Shown one piece after another: positions 34,790 to 45,111 of a stretch of 64,000 bases of DNA. Under the pieces are notes generated by a model. It made no database searches, had not been told where the DNA came from, and saw only the letters and a program-made list of their open reading frames with translations. The stretch is from NCBI GenBank assembly GCA_964016985.1, contig OZ024828.1, positions 88,466,399-88,530,398 on the forward strand. The letters run 5' to 3'. Origin of the DNA: Anodontia alba (taxonomy: Eukaryota; Mollusca; Bivalvia; Lucinida; Lucinidae). The translations under genes and the position numbers were made by a program. Position 1 is the first letter of the stretch. Every line of letters starts with the position of its first letter.

Positions 34790-35480
34790 ACATTTTTCAT
34801 GCCCTGTGGGAAATGTTCCAAAAATTCGAACAGTATGGTAAATGTCCAAAATTTCATATGCCAAAGTTTCTGACAAAATGGCTTAGGCAGTGTAAACCTT
34901 GATCAGACTGCTATGGGGTAGTATAATCAGGGTCTACACTGTCTGCCATTCCACTAGGTGTTTTAAGAAACAACTGCATAAAAACATTTAGACATGAAAA
35001 GTATGGAAAAGACATTTACCGTTACATCTTCACTTAATTTGTGCTGCAAATGAGACAATTCACATATGTCAAGCCGTATTTTCAGGGAAAAAATATTTCA
35101 TTTGCTGTTTGCTAGTTTTGTGGGTTAATTCTTTGGCAACAAAAAAGCACAGTAAAACAATGGGATTTGATTAAAAAGATAAAGCAGTGTTTCAACTGAA
35201 GTCATTCTTTTATTCTTGCATGTAAGATTTACTAATCACATAATTCCATCTTCCATGGAATTCTGTAAAACATCTTCCATGAAATTCAGTAAAACTTCCA
35301 TCTTCCATGGAATTCAGTAAAACATATAATAAGAGAAGTCTAATATGTATATGTACAAACATTATATCAAACGTGTGAGTCATGTTATGAAAAAACCTGC
35401 TTTATGTGGTAAATGAACTGTGAAGGCCCACATCAGCCTGTGCATCCACGCAGTATGATCAGGATCCATGTGTGTAAGAT
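34790..35480. other. Intergenic stretch, hairpin and short repeats only
   Basis: A GTGTAAACCTTGATCAGACT hairpin lies at 34888-34945, and three copies of ATCTTCCATGGAATTC-like words at 35247-35325. No coding sequence recognised. Confidence 0.45.
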
Positions 35481-35486
35481 AACAGC

Positions 35487-35665
35487 TTCAGATAAGGTGA
35501 GTTTTCACCAAAACATATTCACTTTTGTTTTCTTATTTCTCCATTACAATTTATGTTGTGAGCAGTCATTAGAAGTGAGGCTCTTCTAATGAGTACCCAA
35601 AAAACATTTTCACACAGACATAAGAAAAAACTTATCAAGAACTCATACCTGGATCTGTCATTAAG
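35487..35665. mobile_element. AGATAAG/CATTAGAAG hairpin MITE
   Basis: Left CAGATAAGGTGAGTTTTCAC, centre CATTAGAAGTGAGGCTCTTCTAATG, right decayed. Confidence 0.55.
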
Positions 35666-35829
35666 AGTTAAAGACAGTTTTCAGCATTAAAAGCTAAGGT
35701 TGTCCCACATAATCACCTGGAACAGACAGATTCCCATAGGCAATCTAGGGCATAAGACTGTTCATGTATGACAAGGCAGGTTTTTGCATTACTAGGCTCA
35801 TCATGAACTATCATACTCAATCTTAGGTA

Positions 35830-36030
35830 AACCCTTTCACCCCTAAGTTTCTGACATGGACTCTTCCATCTCTGAATTTGAAGATATCCATTGTTGCCAA
35901 TAGGGATTCAGTCAAAAACCAATAAAAGAATGGCAAACAGTGTTGATCCTGATGAGACAGCTTGTTACGAGCCATCTCATCTGGATCTGCACTGTTTGCA
36001 AAGGTATCTGTATTGGTCTGTAGGGATGAA
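35830..36030. mobile_element. Dispersed repeat with CCCTTTCACCCC end and hairpin core
   Basis: Uninterrupted counterpart of 4770-5120 and inverted counterpart of 55543-55740. Core hairpin: CAAACAGTGTTGATCCTGAT ... TCTGGATCTGCACTGTTTG. The 61-codon frame is repeat-derived. Confidence 0.6.
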
Positions 36031-36207
36031 AATAGTTAATAGTGCTCTGCAGGTTCTCAATAAGACGTTATTCTGAAAATAAAGACACAGATATATTTCA
36101 TATTCTTTCTTGAAAACACAACTCTGTAATCACTTTAGAATCATCTCATTGAGACATATCTAAAGAACTTTCAATATCATGTTTCACTGAGAAATAAGAG
36201 AAAATAT

Positions 36208-36404
36208 TAATGCTAAGCACTCTGGGTAAAATTTTCAGCAGACGACATACTGAAATATTTTTTTAATATATTCCCAGAAAAGAGAATTTAACATTTCATG
36301 CAAATTGGAGACAATTTGTGTGAAAAGTCAAATCCCGTTTTAAATAAAAAAATATGTTCAATTTGTCATTTGCTGGATTAGCCCAGTGAGTGGTAAAGGT
36401 TAAT
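36208..36404. mobile_element. GCATGCTGGGTAAA-type MITE
   Basis: Left TTAATGCTAAGCACTCTGGG, right GCCCAGTGAGTGGTAAAGG; centre lacks some of the right arm. Confidence 0.6.
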
Positions 36405-36433
36405 CTTGAATAACCTACTTATCAAGAGTCCTG

Positions 36434-36675
36434 GGCCCGGTTGTTCAAAGCGTCGTTAGCTTAACGAGCTCGTTAAGGGTCATTTCGTTAACTGTTTTAG
36501 CAGATTCAATATACAATATTCTGATATTTTTTGCTGAAAAAATGTGAGTAGCTTTTGCAATGCAAAAGCTACTCACATTTTTTCTGCAAAAAATATCAGC
36601 ATATTTGCGTATCACTCCATGTAAATTTTAACGAATCGTTAACTAACGACATCGTTAGCTTTGAACAACTGGGCC
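36434..36675. mobile_element. GGCCCAG MITE, subfamily A, with CTG duplication
   Basis: CTG stands at 36431-36433 and 36676-36678. Central hairpin almost perfect with a 1-2 nt loop at about 36560. Confidence 0.9.
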
Positions 36676-36928
36676 CTGATTTAAGACTTGTTTTAATGAG
36701 ACCATAAAGACTTCTAAATACTCATTTTAAACTTAACAACAAATACTTACAATTTTCATAAATTACTGAAACATGTAATATGTAAAATCTACCCAAAATT
36801 ATATAATATATGTAAAATATTCCCCAAATTTTCTGATTCTTATAAAAATAAAATGAAATATCATCCCCTATTTTCTGGGAAAAATAACAAAAAAATTGTC
36901 GGCTGAAATTTTTACCAGACATGTTTAG

Positions 36929-37118
36929 TAATAAGTCTTAGGACTCTAGGTAAAATTTTCAGAAGACGACATTTTGAAATATTTATCTTATTTGTTCAGA
37001 AAATAGGCTTTGACAAAGCATGCAAATCATCTCCTTAAGAGACAATTTGCATGAAATGTCAAAGCCAATTTTCTGGAAAAAAATATCAGTAATTTGTCAT
37101 CTGCTGGATTTGCCCAGA
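36929..37118. mobile_element. GCATGCTGGGTAAA-type MITE
   Basis: Centre AAATCATCTCCTTAAGAGAC with strong arms. Its right terminus (GAGAGTGGTAATG) is the site used by the next SINE. Confidence 0.65.
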
Positions 37119-37129
37119 GAGTGGTAATG

Positions 37130-37373
37130 TTTGTTTGTGTTGAGGTTTTACTGGGCAGGCTTAGTCCTCTAAACATAAACCAGTATTGTGCACATTCTTT
37201 CACCAGAAACTGACAAATGCCCTTCTTGAATCAGCAGAAGGGAGAGAATGACCGTAGAAAATATTTCATGATCAATCTCCACGAAAGAATGTTGCCGACC
37301 TCGGCGGGGGTTGAACCCGCGACCTCCTGGTCTCCAGTCGGACCCCGCGACCTCCTGGTCTCCAGTCGGACGG
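37130..37373 (-). mobile_element. S1 SINE with 11-bp target duplication and duplicated head
   Basis: GAGTGGTAATG at 37119-37129 and 37374-37384. Within the tRNA-like head a 27-bp segment (CCCGCGACCTCCTGGTC...) is present twice in tandem at about 37316-37369. The stretch between tail and body lacks part of the usual sequence. Confidence 0.85.
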
Positions 37374-37395
37374 GAGTGGTAATGGTTAAATAAGT

Positions 37396-37538
37396 TTTTG
37401 TTTGTGTTGAGGTTTTACGGCCCAGTCAACCCAATGGGGTCATGTCGAGCGCGGTCAGTTTACCTAACCACACGTTTACTGGACAGGCTTAGTCCTCTAA
37501 GCGGTTAACCAGTACTGTGCACATTCTTTCGCCAGAAA
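37396..37538 (-). mobile_element. S1 SINE, 5'-truncated, abutting the previous copy
   Basis: Flanked by GGTTAAATAAGT at 37384-37395 and 37539-37550. It begins at the CTTTCTGGCGAAAG part of the body. The two target sites are adjacent and share one base. Confidence 0.88.
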
Positions 37539-38029
37539 GGTTAAATAAGTCAGGGCGAGTAATTTTTCAGCAAACAAAATTACAATAATTACTTCAGACA
37601 TGAGGGGTAAGTGGAAGGATATTTTCATTTCTTTACAAACGACATAATTTGTGGCATCACAGCTAGAGTTGTCTCAGAGGGATGAATCTAATGAAAGCAG
37701 CAACATTTAGACTGAAAAAGTAAATATGAGTTGTCATTTTTAATTATGCTTAGCATGCAGGGTAAAAGTTTCAGCATACAACATTTTGCAACATTTTTCA
37801 TCAATTAAATTTGCCCAGGGAGTACTAAAGATAAAAACAAAATTGCATCTTATCTGGAGTGCTTATCACTGAATGCAATTTTGAGGCTTTTGGTTTCTTT
37901 GCTTGTTATATATGTAAAACAGAAATTAGCAACTTATGATTCAACAAGGTATATACATTTCATATTGGTTCAATACAATAAATAATTTAACAAATATAAA
38001 ACACACCACAGAAAAACCTATCATGTCAC

Positions 38030-38480
38030 ATACACAAACAGCAAAGACCTTGGCTAGGCTGTGCATCTCTGCCAGGGTCTTGGCTTATTTTCTACACAGT
38101 TTAACCATCTTTTTCCATATGTAAACAATGTAAACAGCAACAATCCAGGTCAGACTGCCTCTTGACTAGGATCTTGGCTAAATTCCTACAGTTTAACCAT
38201 CATTTTCCACATGAAAACAGCAAAGGCCCATGTTAGACTTTGCATCATGGTCAGGGTCTTGGCTAATTTCCTACATAGTTTAACTATCTTTTTTCATATG
38301 CAGACAGCAAAGGCCTGGGTCAGATTGTATCTCGGCCAGAGTTTTGACTAATTTCCCACTCATCTAATCATCAATGTCCATCGGCACACAGAAAAGACCC
38401 CGACCAGACTTGGCTAGTGTGTTGGCTAATTTCCTACACAGTTAAACCATCATTTCCCAATGCAAACAGCAAAGACTATG
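38030..38480. repeat. Degenerate tandem repeat, ~80-110 bp units
   Basis: Five diverged units share AATTTCCTACACAGTTTAAC and AAACAGCAAAGGCC..., and are followed by a CAGACTGCAC-TTG-TGCAGTCTG hairpin at 38487. Non-coding. Confidence 0.55.
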
Positions 38481-38649
38481 GCCAGACTGCACTTGTGCAG
38501 TCTGGCTCTAGTCTTTGTTGTTTGCCTATAGAGTATAAACACATTGTAGAATGTATGTAAATGGATTAGGACAACGTACCTGGCTCCACTGTATACAGGT
38601 CCAGGCTGGTCTGGATTTTCGCTGTATACATACAGAAAAAGTTTGTTAC

Positions 38650-39480
38650 ACTGGGGATCTCAATAACTGAATAGATTTTTCTGTGGTGTGCCTCAATTAA
38701 GTGAATATATGTACCTCATATCAATGAAGCAGCAGAGCTATCCAGCTCTGAACGATTGCACATATTCAAGCATTTGAGGCATGTCAAATAACAAAGGGGG
38801 ATTACTGCCAATGTACACAGTGCTGGCACAGAAAAGCTTGCATGTCCACTAACTCTGATCAGAAACTTTGCTGACTGACTTTGTTTTAGACTCTTAGCAG
38901 CCAGTGTTTCTATAGGCAAAAAGTAACCACGCTGATCAGACATTGCCGATATGCAGGCTGATCTGTATCTTTACTGGTGACAAATGCTATAAACCCCCAG
39001 TTTTCCTTGACAATACTCGTTTATAACTTACTAGACATAAATACACACACTTATAAAACTGTACAAATAATTTATAAGCTTGGTCCTTTACTTTGAACGT
39101 TTCAACTACCTGTACATGCTAATTCGTGTAAATTCAACTACATGAATGATTTGAGCTAGTGCACTACAAAACTTACAATAAGACTTGTGCAACTAGTAAA
39201 GACTCATATTAGCCTGCGTATCCACAGTCTGATCAGAATCTTTGCTGATTGCATGTGCCTTCTACAGCTTCCAGACTAACCAAAGAGGGATGACCAAGAA
39301 CCCTTGCCATACTGGGTGGATGTACAGGCTGATCCGAGTCTTTTCTGGTCACACAGGTCGTATTGTAGGTTTTGTCAAGCACTGGCTTATTTTTGTTAGT
39401 CTTTTCTGATAAGAGTTACTGTTAATGAGTTATTCCCCTTAGCAGAGAATATATGATCTATGGTGTATGCTATCAACATT
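38650..39480. other. Intergenic stretch, no gene seen
   Basis: Contains single arms of GGCTGATCTG-type hairpins (38950, 39310) and otherwise unique AT-rich sequence. Confidence 0.4.
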
Positions 39481-39491
39481 TAACTCATCTG

Positions 39492-39733
39492 GGCCCAGTT
39501 GTTCAAAGCGTCGTTAGCTTAACAAGCTCGTTAAGGGTCATTTCGTTAACTGTTTTAGCGGATTCAATATACAATATTCTGATATTTTTTGCTGAAAAAA
39601 TGTGAGTAGCTTTTGCACTGCAAAAGCTACTCACATTTTTTCAGCAAAAAATTTCAGCGTATTTGCGTATCATTCAATGTAAATTCTAACGAATCGTTAA
39701 CTAACGATGTCGTTAGCTTTGAACAACTGGGCC
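39492..39733. mobile_element. GGCCCAG MITE, subfamily A, with CTG duplication
   Basis: CTG at 39489-39491 and 39734-39736. Very close in sequence to 36434, suggesting recent spread. Confidence 0.9.
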
Positions 39734-39782
39734 CTGAAGTTTTACACCACATTAACACACAATGGTAAGGAGCAGGATTTAA

Positions 39783-39925
39783 TGATGATGGTTTGGTGTT
39801 TTATGTCCCTTTCAACATTATCTAAGTCATATCAATATGATGGATGGGTAATAATGAAAGGCTCTGTTGATGAAGCGCCCTAAAGTCTTGAGCTGGAATT
39901 CTGCCTCCAGCGTGATTCGAAGCCT
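39783..39925 (-). mobile_element. tRNA-derived SINE S3, partial
   Basis: Shares AATAATGAAAGGCTCTGT and AGCTGGAATTCTGCCTCCAG with the copies at 53062 and 56545; the B-box complement GATTCGAAGCC is kept, the A-box end is lost. Confidence 0.55.
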
Positions 39926-40999
39926 TTTTCAGGTTAATGCTAAACCATATACTGTCTGCAAATTTAGGGTGTCTTTTTTCAAAGAATTAATAGAAGAACT
40001 AAATTACAAAAGCCGAAAGAAGGTAACTAAAGCAAGAAAAAAGAAATGAAGAAAAAAGGCAGATCAAGAAATCAAAATTCATATGTACAATAAAAAAAAA
40101 GAAGAAGAAGAAAAATGTGTACCATATTAACCCCAAACACTAGCCCTGAGGTTTATGAAACTTTGTTCATGCTCAACTCAGCTGACTATGAAATTTTCTC
40201 TGTAGACTCTGATCAGATGCCAAATTCTTCAGCATTTGCTCAGGGTCTACACTGGTTGCTCAGGCTGGTCTGCCTCAATACTTAAGGTAAATACGGTAAA
40301 TCAAAAACAAAAGGAAAAAAAAATAAGAAAAAAATAGCACACACATACAAGTTTAGGTGAAATTAATCACATTAGGATCTGGACTTGTAGAAATAAACCA
40401 TATGAATATCCCCTCTGACAGCCTTTTCTCTGTCACTGCTTTCATTATCACGACTGCTATACTATACAGCTATCAGCATCTTTGCTGACATTTTACGTCA
40501 CATAATAATATACAATGATTACACAGGTTACAATGTTCACGAAACATTCTGTACAATTTTGGCACAATTTTCTCTATGAAGACTTCCAGTGTGAAATAGT
40601 GATTATGGTTTTTCGTACAATTTTATAGAAATAAATGAGATGCAACATGTAAAAAAAAGAACCCTTTTGCCATACGGTGCACAATGCATGAAAAGGGCCC
40701 TTACGCAACTTGCAGACAAAGTAGATCCAGATCAGGGTGTGCATCTGTGCAGTCTAATCTAGGCATTTTCTGTTCAATGACAAAGTCTACAGTATTCACT
40801 GATTCTATAAGCGGACAATGCAGGCATATGCGCAGGCTGATCAGGGCCTGCATTGTTCACAAATTACAAAAGGTCCCTTTTTGTGTGTTGTGAATTTACA
40901 GACTGAGCAAGTCTCTTGTCTCCTCCATGCTTCAGTATATTCTAAGCATAGCTCAAACAAAGCTACTTTTTTTTTCAACCAAATAGTATCAAAATTTTC

Positions 41000-41100
41000 T
41001 CTATGAAAACAGATGTTGTGGGTACTCTTTAGTGAGTTCCCACTCTCTAATGAGTTCCCACAATATAATTTTGTGTGGAGAAACCCACTCTTTATCTAGA
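41000..41100. mobile_element. AGATAAG-type hairpin MITE, short variant
   Basis: Arms GTTGTGGGTACTCTTTAGTG and CTCTAATGAGTTCCCACAA, right part TTATCTAGACCTATG. Confidence 0.5.
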
Positions 41101-41881
41101 CCTATGACTGATTGCTTAGCCCTGTTTGTCCAAAAACTTAGGGTAAATATAGTAACCGTTCAAGCACAATGTCTAAGAAAACGATTGTAACTATTTCTAG
41201 ATTATACAGGGTACAAACTAATGCTATTGCTTTATACTTGGGTATACCAAATTTGGCAAATTTTACTGATTATGAATGGATACTTTTACCAAAGTTGGCA
41301 AATTTTACTGATTACTAATGGATATTTTTAATAATATGATAAATGTCCTAAAATTTTGAACACTTTATTCAAAGTTTTTTGGCCTAAATTCACTTTTCAT
41401 GCAGCTGTTACTCAAAATACTTTGTGGAATGGCAAACCGTGTAGATCCTGATCAGATGAGCAGTCTGATCTGGGTCTGCACTGTTTGCAGATGCCATTTC
41501 CTCAGAAACTTTGGTGTACGAAATTTTAGGACCTTTGCCTTAATCATCACACAAAAATGCAAATTCTTACAGCTTCAAAACAAATCATCTTGTTCATCAA
41601 ACAAACAAAAAGTCCACTGTCACAAAGTACCAGGTAAAGTTATAATTTTGGTGCTCAATTCAGAAAATTTTATTTCTCCACAATAATTTTTGTTGTGGCT
41701 ATTCACCGAAAATAAGGCTGGGTAAAAATGTCAGCAGACATTTTGGAAAAAAAATTCCCAGAATATTTCTCAAAAAAATAAGAAAAACATATTAAATATG
41801 TGGCACAGAGATTTGTCGTCAAACGATTTTATATACAGGCAGTCATGAGATGTTAATGCATCAGGTAAGGTGATTTTGTAT

Positions 41882-42155
41882 TTGAGTTGGAGTTTAATGG
41901 CCCAGTCAACACTGTTTCTGTCATGTCAAGCCAGTCAGTTAACCAACTCACACTTTTCCTGGGCAGGCGTAGTCCTCTCTAAGCAGTTAACCAGTACTTG
42001 TACACATATTTCGCCAGTAATTGACAACTGTCTTTCTAGAATCAGTGGAAGTGGGAGAATGACCGAAGAAATCATTTCATGATCAATTTCTACAAAAGTT
42101 GTGTGGCAAAGCTGGGATTCGAACTTGCGACCCCTTGATCTGCGGTCAGACGCCA
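41882..42155 (-). mobile_element. S1 SINE, diverged, full length
   Basis: Left: AATGGCCCAGTCAACACTG; right: tRNA-like head complement with TTCGAACTTGCGACC. Diverged from 1782 more than the copies at 37396 or 50114. Confidence 0.7.
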
Positions 42156-42510
42156 ATGATAACTTATGTAATAAGATAATTTTGACTACTTTTTGTTATT
42201 TTCACATGTTTGTGGGTTTTCCTTAAAATTATCATGATGAAAGGATTCCAATGAGTACTTACAAAATGTGTTTTGTTGTAAAGCCAACAAAATTTATTTT
42301 CTAAATATGCCCTAAATCTGGACTTCAGATATCTAGTAATATATGTCAGTATGAATATTGATAATTAGCAAGAATACTGATTAAGGGATTTGATAAACAT
42401 GGTAGATTTTCTGCCATTTTTCACAAGGGAAACAACTCTTGTGACGGCCTCTTTGCTTTCCTGTACACCAAGTCCCTTCTGAAAAGGGGTCTACTCTATA
42501 GTGAAAGATT

Positions 42511-43027
42511 GATTGAGTTGGGACTTAATGACACGTCAACCCTTGTGGGTCATTTTGTGTTGTTTCCCAGAGAAAGGGAGAAGACAGAAGAGAAAATAGA
42601 GATGAAAGAGAGGGACAGGAGAGAAAGGAAAATGAATGAAAGTGAAGAAACATAAGAAATAAAAACATTCCCCTCTACCTTGACCTGACCTGCCTTGCCC
42701 AACTGTAAGCCAATTTCAGTTGGACACCCTGGGCCCAGTTGTTCAAAGCTAACGATGTCGTTAGTTAACGATTCGTTAAAATTTACATGGAGTGATATGC
42801 AAATATGCTGAAATTTTTGCTGAAAAAATGTGAGTAGCTTTTGCAGTGCAAAAGCTACTCACATTTTTTCAGCAAAAAATATCAGAATATTGTATATTGA
42901 ATCCGCTAAAACAGTTAACGAAATGACCCTTAACGAGCTAGTTAAGCTAACGACGCTTTGAACAACTGGGTCCTGGTAATGTAAGATACACGACAGCTTT
43001 GCCTCACTCAACCACTCCTCTACAATG
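42511..43027. mobile_element. TGATTGATTGAGTT SINE-like element, itself carrying a GGCCCAG MITE
   Basis: TGAAAGA-like target duplication at about 42501-42507 and 43026-43032. Its body up to TTGGACACC and from GGTAATGTAAGA onward is contiguous at 32490, so the 42732-42972 MITE is a later insertion. Confidence 0.7.
42732..42972. mobile_element. GGCCCAG MITE, subfamily A, with CTG duplication and proven empty site
   Basis: CTG at 42729-42731 and 42973-42975. The paralogous empty site (CGCC-CTG-GTAATG) is at about 32490-32500. Opposite orientation to 39492. Confidence 0.92.
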
Positions 43028-43029
43028 AA

Positions 43030-43380
43030 AGAATGTGCTCCCAAGGGGGGAGCAAATATTTTCCTTTCAAAGTAGAACCCTATTCAGAAGGGGAGCACAT
43101 TCTTTCCTTTTAGAGTACACCCCTTTTCAAAGGGAAGCACATTCTTTCTGTTTAGAGTACACCCCTTTAGAGTACACCACTTTTCAAAAGGGAGCAAATT
43201 CTTTCCATTTAGAATACACCCCTTTTCAGAAGGGAAGCACATTCTTTCATTTCAGAGCAATCCCTTTTCAAATGGGAGCTCATTCTTTCCTTTTAAAGTA
43301 CACCCCTTTTCAGATGGGAGGGGAGCACATTCTTTCCTTTTACAGTAGACCCTCTTTTCAGAAGGGGACACAAACAATTT
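43030..43380. repeat. ~44-bp degenerate minisatellite
   Basis: Seven or eight units with GAGCACATTCTTTCC and TTTAGAGTACACCCCTTTTC. It produces a 135-codon plus-strand frame with repeating YTPFQKGAHSF-like words, which is a repeat translation, not a recognisable protein. Confidence 0.75.
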
Positions 43381-43616
43381 TGACAGAGTTGCTTCCATTG
43401 GAAGTGTGTCCATTTCCCTTAATTTACATCAGATCACAATAAAAAACAATAAGAAAAAATGACATTGCGTCCTCACATTTCAGCACACTGACATGAAGTA
43501 TATATGAAGCACACTCATTTTAAATGTAATGACATTCTATTAGCATTTACATGGCTCTCTAGATAAATACATATAGTTTATTAATATGTCTCCATGGAAA
43601 TGCATGTTCTGGGTAT

Positions 43617-43829
43617 GTAACACTTACCATGCTATGGGCAAATTCAACAGACGACAAACTGATGACATTTTTCTTATCTTTCCAAGAAAATAGGATGTGA
43701 CACTTCATGCAAACTGTCTCCGAAGGAGACAATTTGCATGAATTGTCAAATCCTATTTTCAAAGAAAAATGAGAAAAGTGTTTCAAAGTGTCGTCTGCTC
43801 ACACTATTACCCAGCAAGCTAAGCGTTAA
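43617..43829. mobile_element. GCATGCTGGGTAAA-type MITE, well preserved
   Basis: Left GTAACACTTACCATGCTATG, right ACCCAGCAAGCTAAGCGTTA; centre CAAACTGTCTCC-GAA-GGAGACAATTTG. Confidence 0.75.
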
Positions 43830-43849
43830 TGGAATCACTTTACCACAGT

Positions 43850-44060
43850 ATTTCCCCATGAGTACCAACAACGTATGTTTTCATGGAGAAATAATACATA
43901 ATAGTGTTGTTATTTCTCCATATATAAGACATAACAGTTTTGTTATTTCTCCTTGCCGAGGCGTTTCTAACGAGTACCCACGATATATGCTTTCATGGAG
44001 GAATAAGAAATATATCAAAACTGTTTGTTTGAAATTACCATCATATCTAGAGCTATGCAT
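43850..44060. mobile_element. AGATAAG/CATTAGAAG family, rearranged copy
   Basis: Contains three partial arms (TATGTTTTCATGGAGAAATA, twice a GTTATTTCTCC arm, GAGGCGTTTCTAACGAGTAC), suggesting internal duplication. Confidence 0.5.
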
Positions 44061-44265
44061 TTATCAACATTTATTTCAATATGTAGCAGCATTCAATCGT
44101 AACATTCAATCTTGCATTTCGCAATGTCATATTCAGCCATGGCTGTGACTAGAATTGGCTGACCATTCTGTCTTGTACACAATCTGTATATTTCGAGAGA
44201 CTGTGAATATCTTTTTCTATTACATTTGTTTATTTGGGGCATTTTTGGTCAACTTAACTTCTACT

Positions 44266-44432
44266 GCAGGCAAACCTTAGCAGACGATAAAGTGATATTT
44301 TTCTTATCCCATCCAGACATAATAATGAGACAATTTACATGAAATGTCAAATCCTATTTTCTGGGAAAAATAAGAAAAATATTTCAAAATGTCGTTTGCT
44401 GAAATTTTTACCCAGTATGCTAGGCATTAAAT
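44266..44432. mobile_element. GCATGCTGGGTAAA-type MITE, centre deleted
   Basis: Left arm short, right arm complete to ACCCAGTATGCTAGGCATTA. Confidence 0.55.
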
Positions 44433-44570
44433 TTACAATCATGCCTCTGGACATGACTACAGTACTTGTTCCTTTCCTGTCTTTTTCTCAGTGGCAGAAA
44501 AACATTTTACGTAGTTTATTCTCATCACTGTCTGTCATTCACTTTCTTTGACCTTTGACTGGTAGAACTT

Positions 44571-44776
44571 TTAACTTTTACCACTTTCTGGGCAAATTCA
44601 GCAGATGACAAATTAATGCTAGTTTTCTTATTTTTCCCAGATAATAGATTTTGATTGTCTCCTAAGCTCCTAAGGAAACAATTTGCATGAAATGTCAGTC
44701 TGTTTTCTGGGAAAGATAAAAAAATGTATCAAAATGTCGTCTGATGGAATGTTTACCCAGCATGCTAAGTGTTAAA
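44571..44776. mobile_element. GCATGCTGGGTAAA-type MITE
   Basis: Right end TTACCCAGCATGCTAAGTGTTAA keeps the family terminus; left end ACTTTCTGGGCAAATTCAGC. Confidence 0.65.
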
Positions 44777-45111
44777 GTATTCTATCACAGTTAACATTAT
44801 ATGGATTTTTTTCACCTGCTTTAATATTCAAACCACCGGTATTGAGCCCTCTGTTTTCAAGAATGTAACTTTTCTTGAATACCACTGTTTATATTAAATC
44901 CTTTTCTACTATTCCATGCTTTGATCTTTTACCCATTTTCCATCAAAACTGTAGAACTGCAGATTCATATATAATAGTTTTGTGATTCATATATAATGGT
45001 TTTGTTATATCTGTCTGTATCTCATTTGTCTGCTGTTTTACTTCTGCTGACTACCAGTCCATCATTCCAAACTTCCATACTGTGTCTCTGCTTTCGCTGA
45101 TAACAGTCTGT

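Larger units (their letters stand above)
27040..34790. repeat. 43-bp minisatellite array, interrupted, ~5 kb of units in all
   Basis: The basic unit of 43-46 bp reads GATGTGAGAGACTACTGAAG, then ATGATACATGTATTATTGAC, then AAT. Three blocks, 27.04-29.73, 32.52-33.83 and 34.13-34.79 kb, are separated by insertions. Units near 27.1-27.57 kb are almost identical; elsewhere they are strongly diverged. Antisense frames (for example those at 34478-34660) arise from the period and contain no domain. The array lies between the DOCK start and the IQSEC end. Confidence 0.9.
42412..43440. repeat. Host repeat with GAAAAGGGGTCTAC words, split by a nested SINE-like element
   Basis: Left part 42412-42510 matches 51765-51860 (TTTCTGCCATTTTT..., CTTCTGAAAAGGGGTCTAC). 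The right part, from 43018, expands into a minisatellite. The insertion between them is flanked by TGAAAGA. Confidence 0.6.

Noticed and set aside
27040..34790. CRISPR-like array
   Set aside because: Units are contiguous diverged tandem repeats without unique spacers, in eukaryotic intergenic DNA.
38580..38621. A 42-nt minus-strand segment with good acceptor (TGTATACAG) and donor (GTACGT), reading ENPDQPGPVYSGA
   Set aside because: It lies beyond the IQSEC stop exon. The PDQPG frame needs phase 1 while the upstream IQSEC exon ends in phase 0, and its sequence resembles the CAGGCTGATCTGG hairpin repeats around it. Could still be an alternative exon, but unsupported.
43035..43442. 135-codon plus-strand open frame
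   Set aside because: Translation of a ~44-bp minisatellite; no domain, no splice context.
44515..44520. AATAAA on the minus strand as IQSEC polyadenylation signal
   Set aside because: The hexamer is expected by chance in such AT-rich DNA and no downstream GT-rich element is evident; noted only as a possibility.
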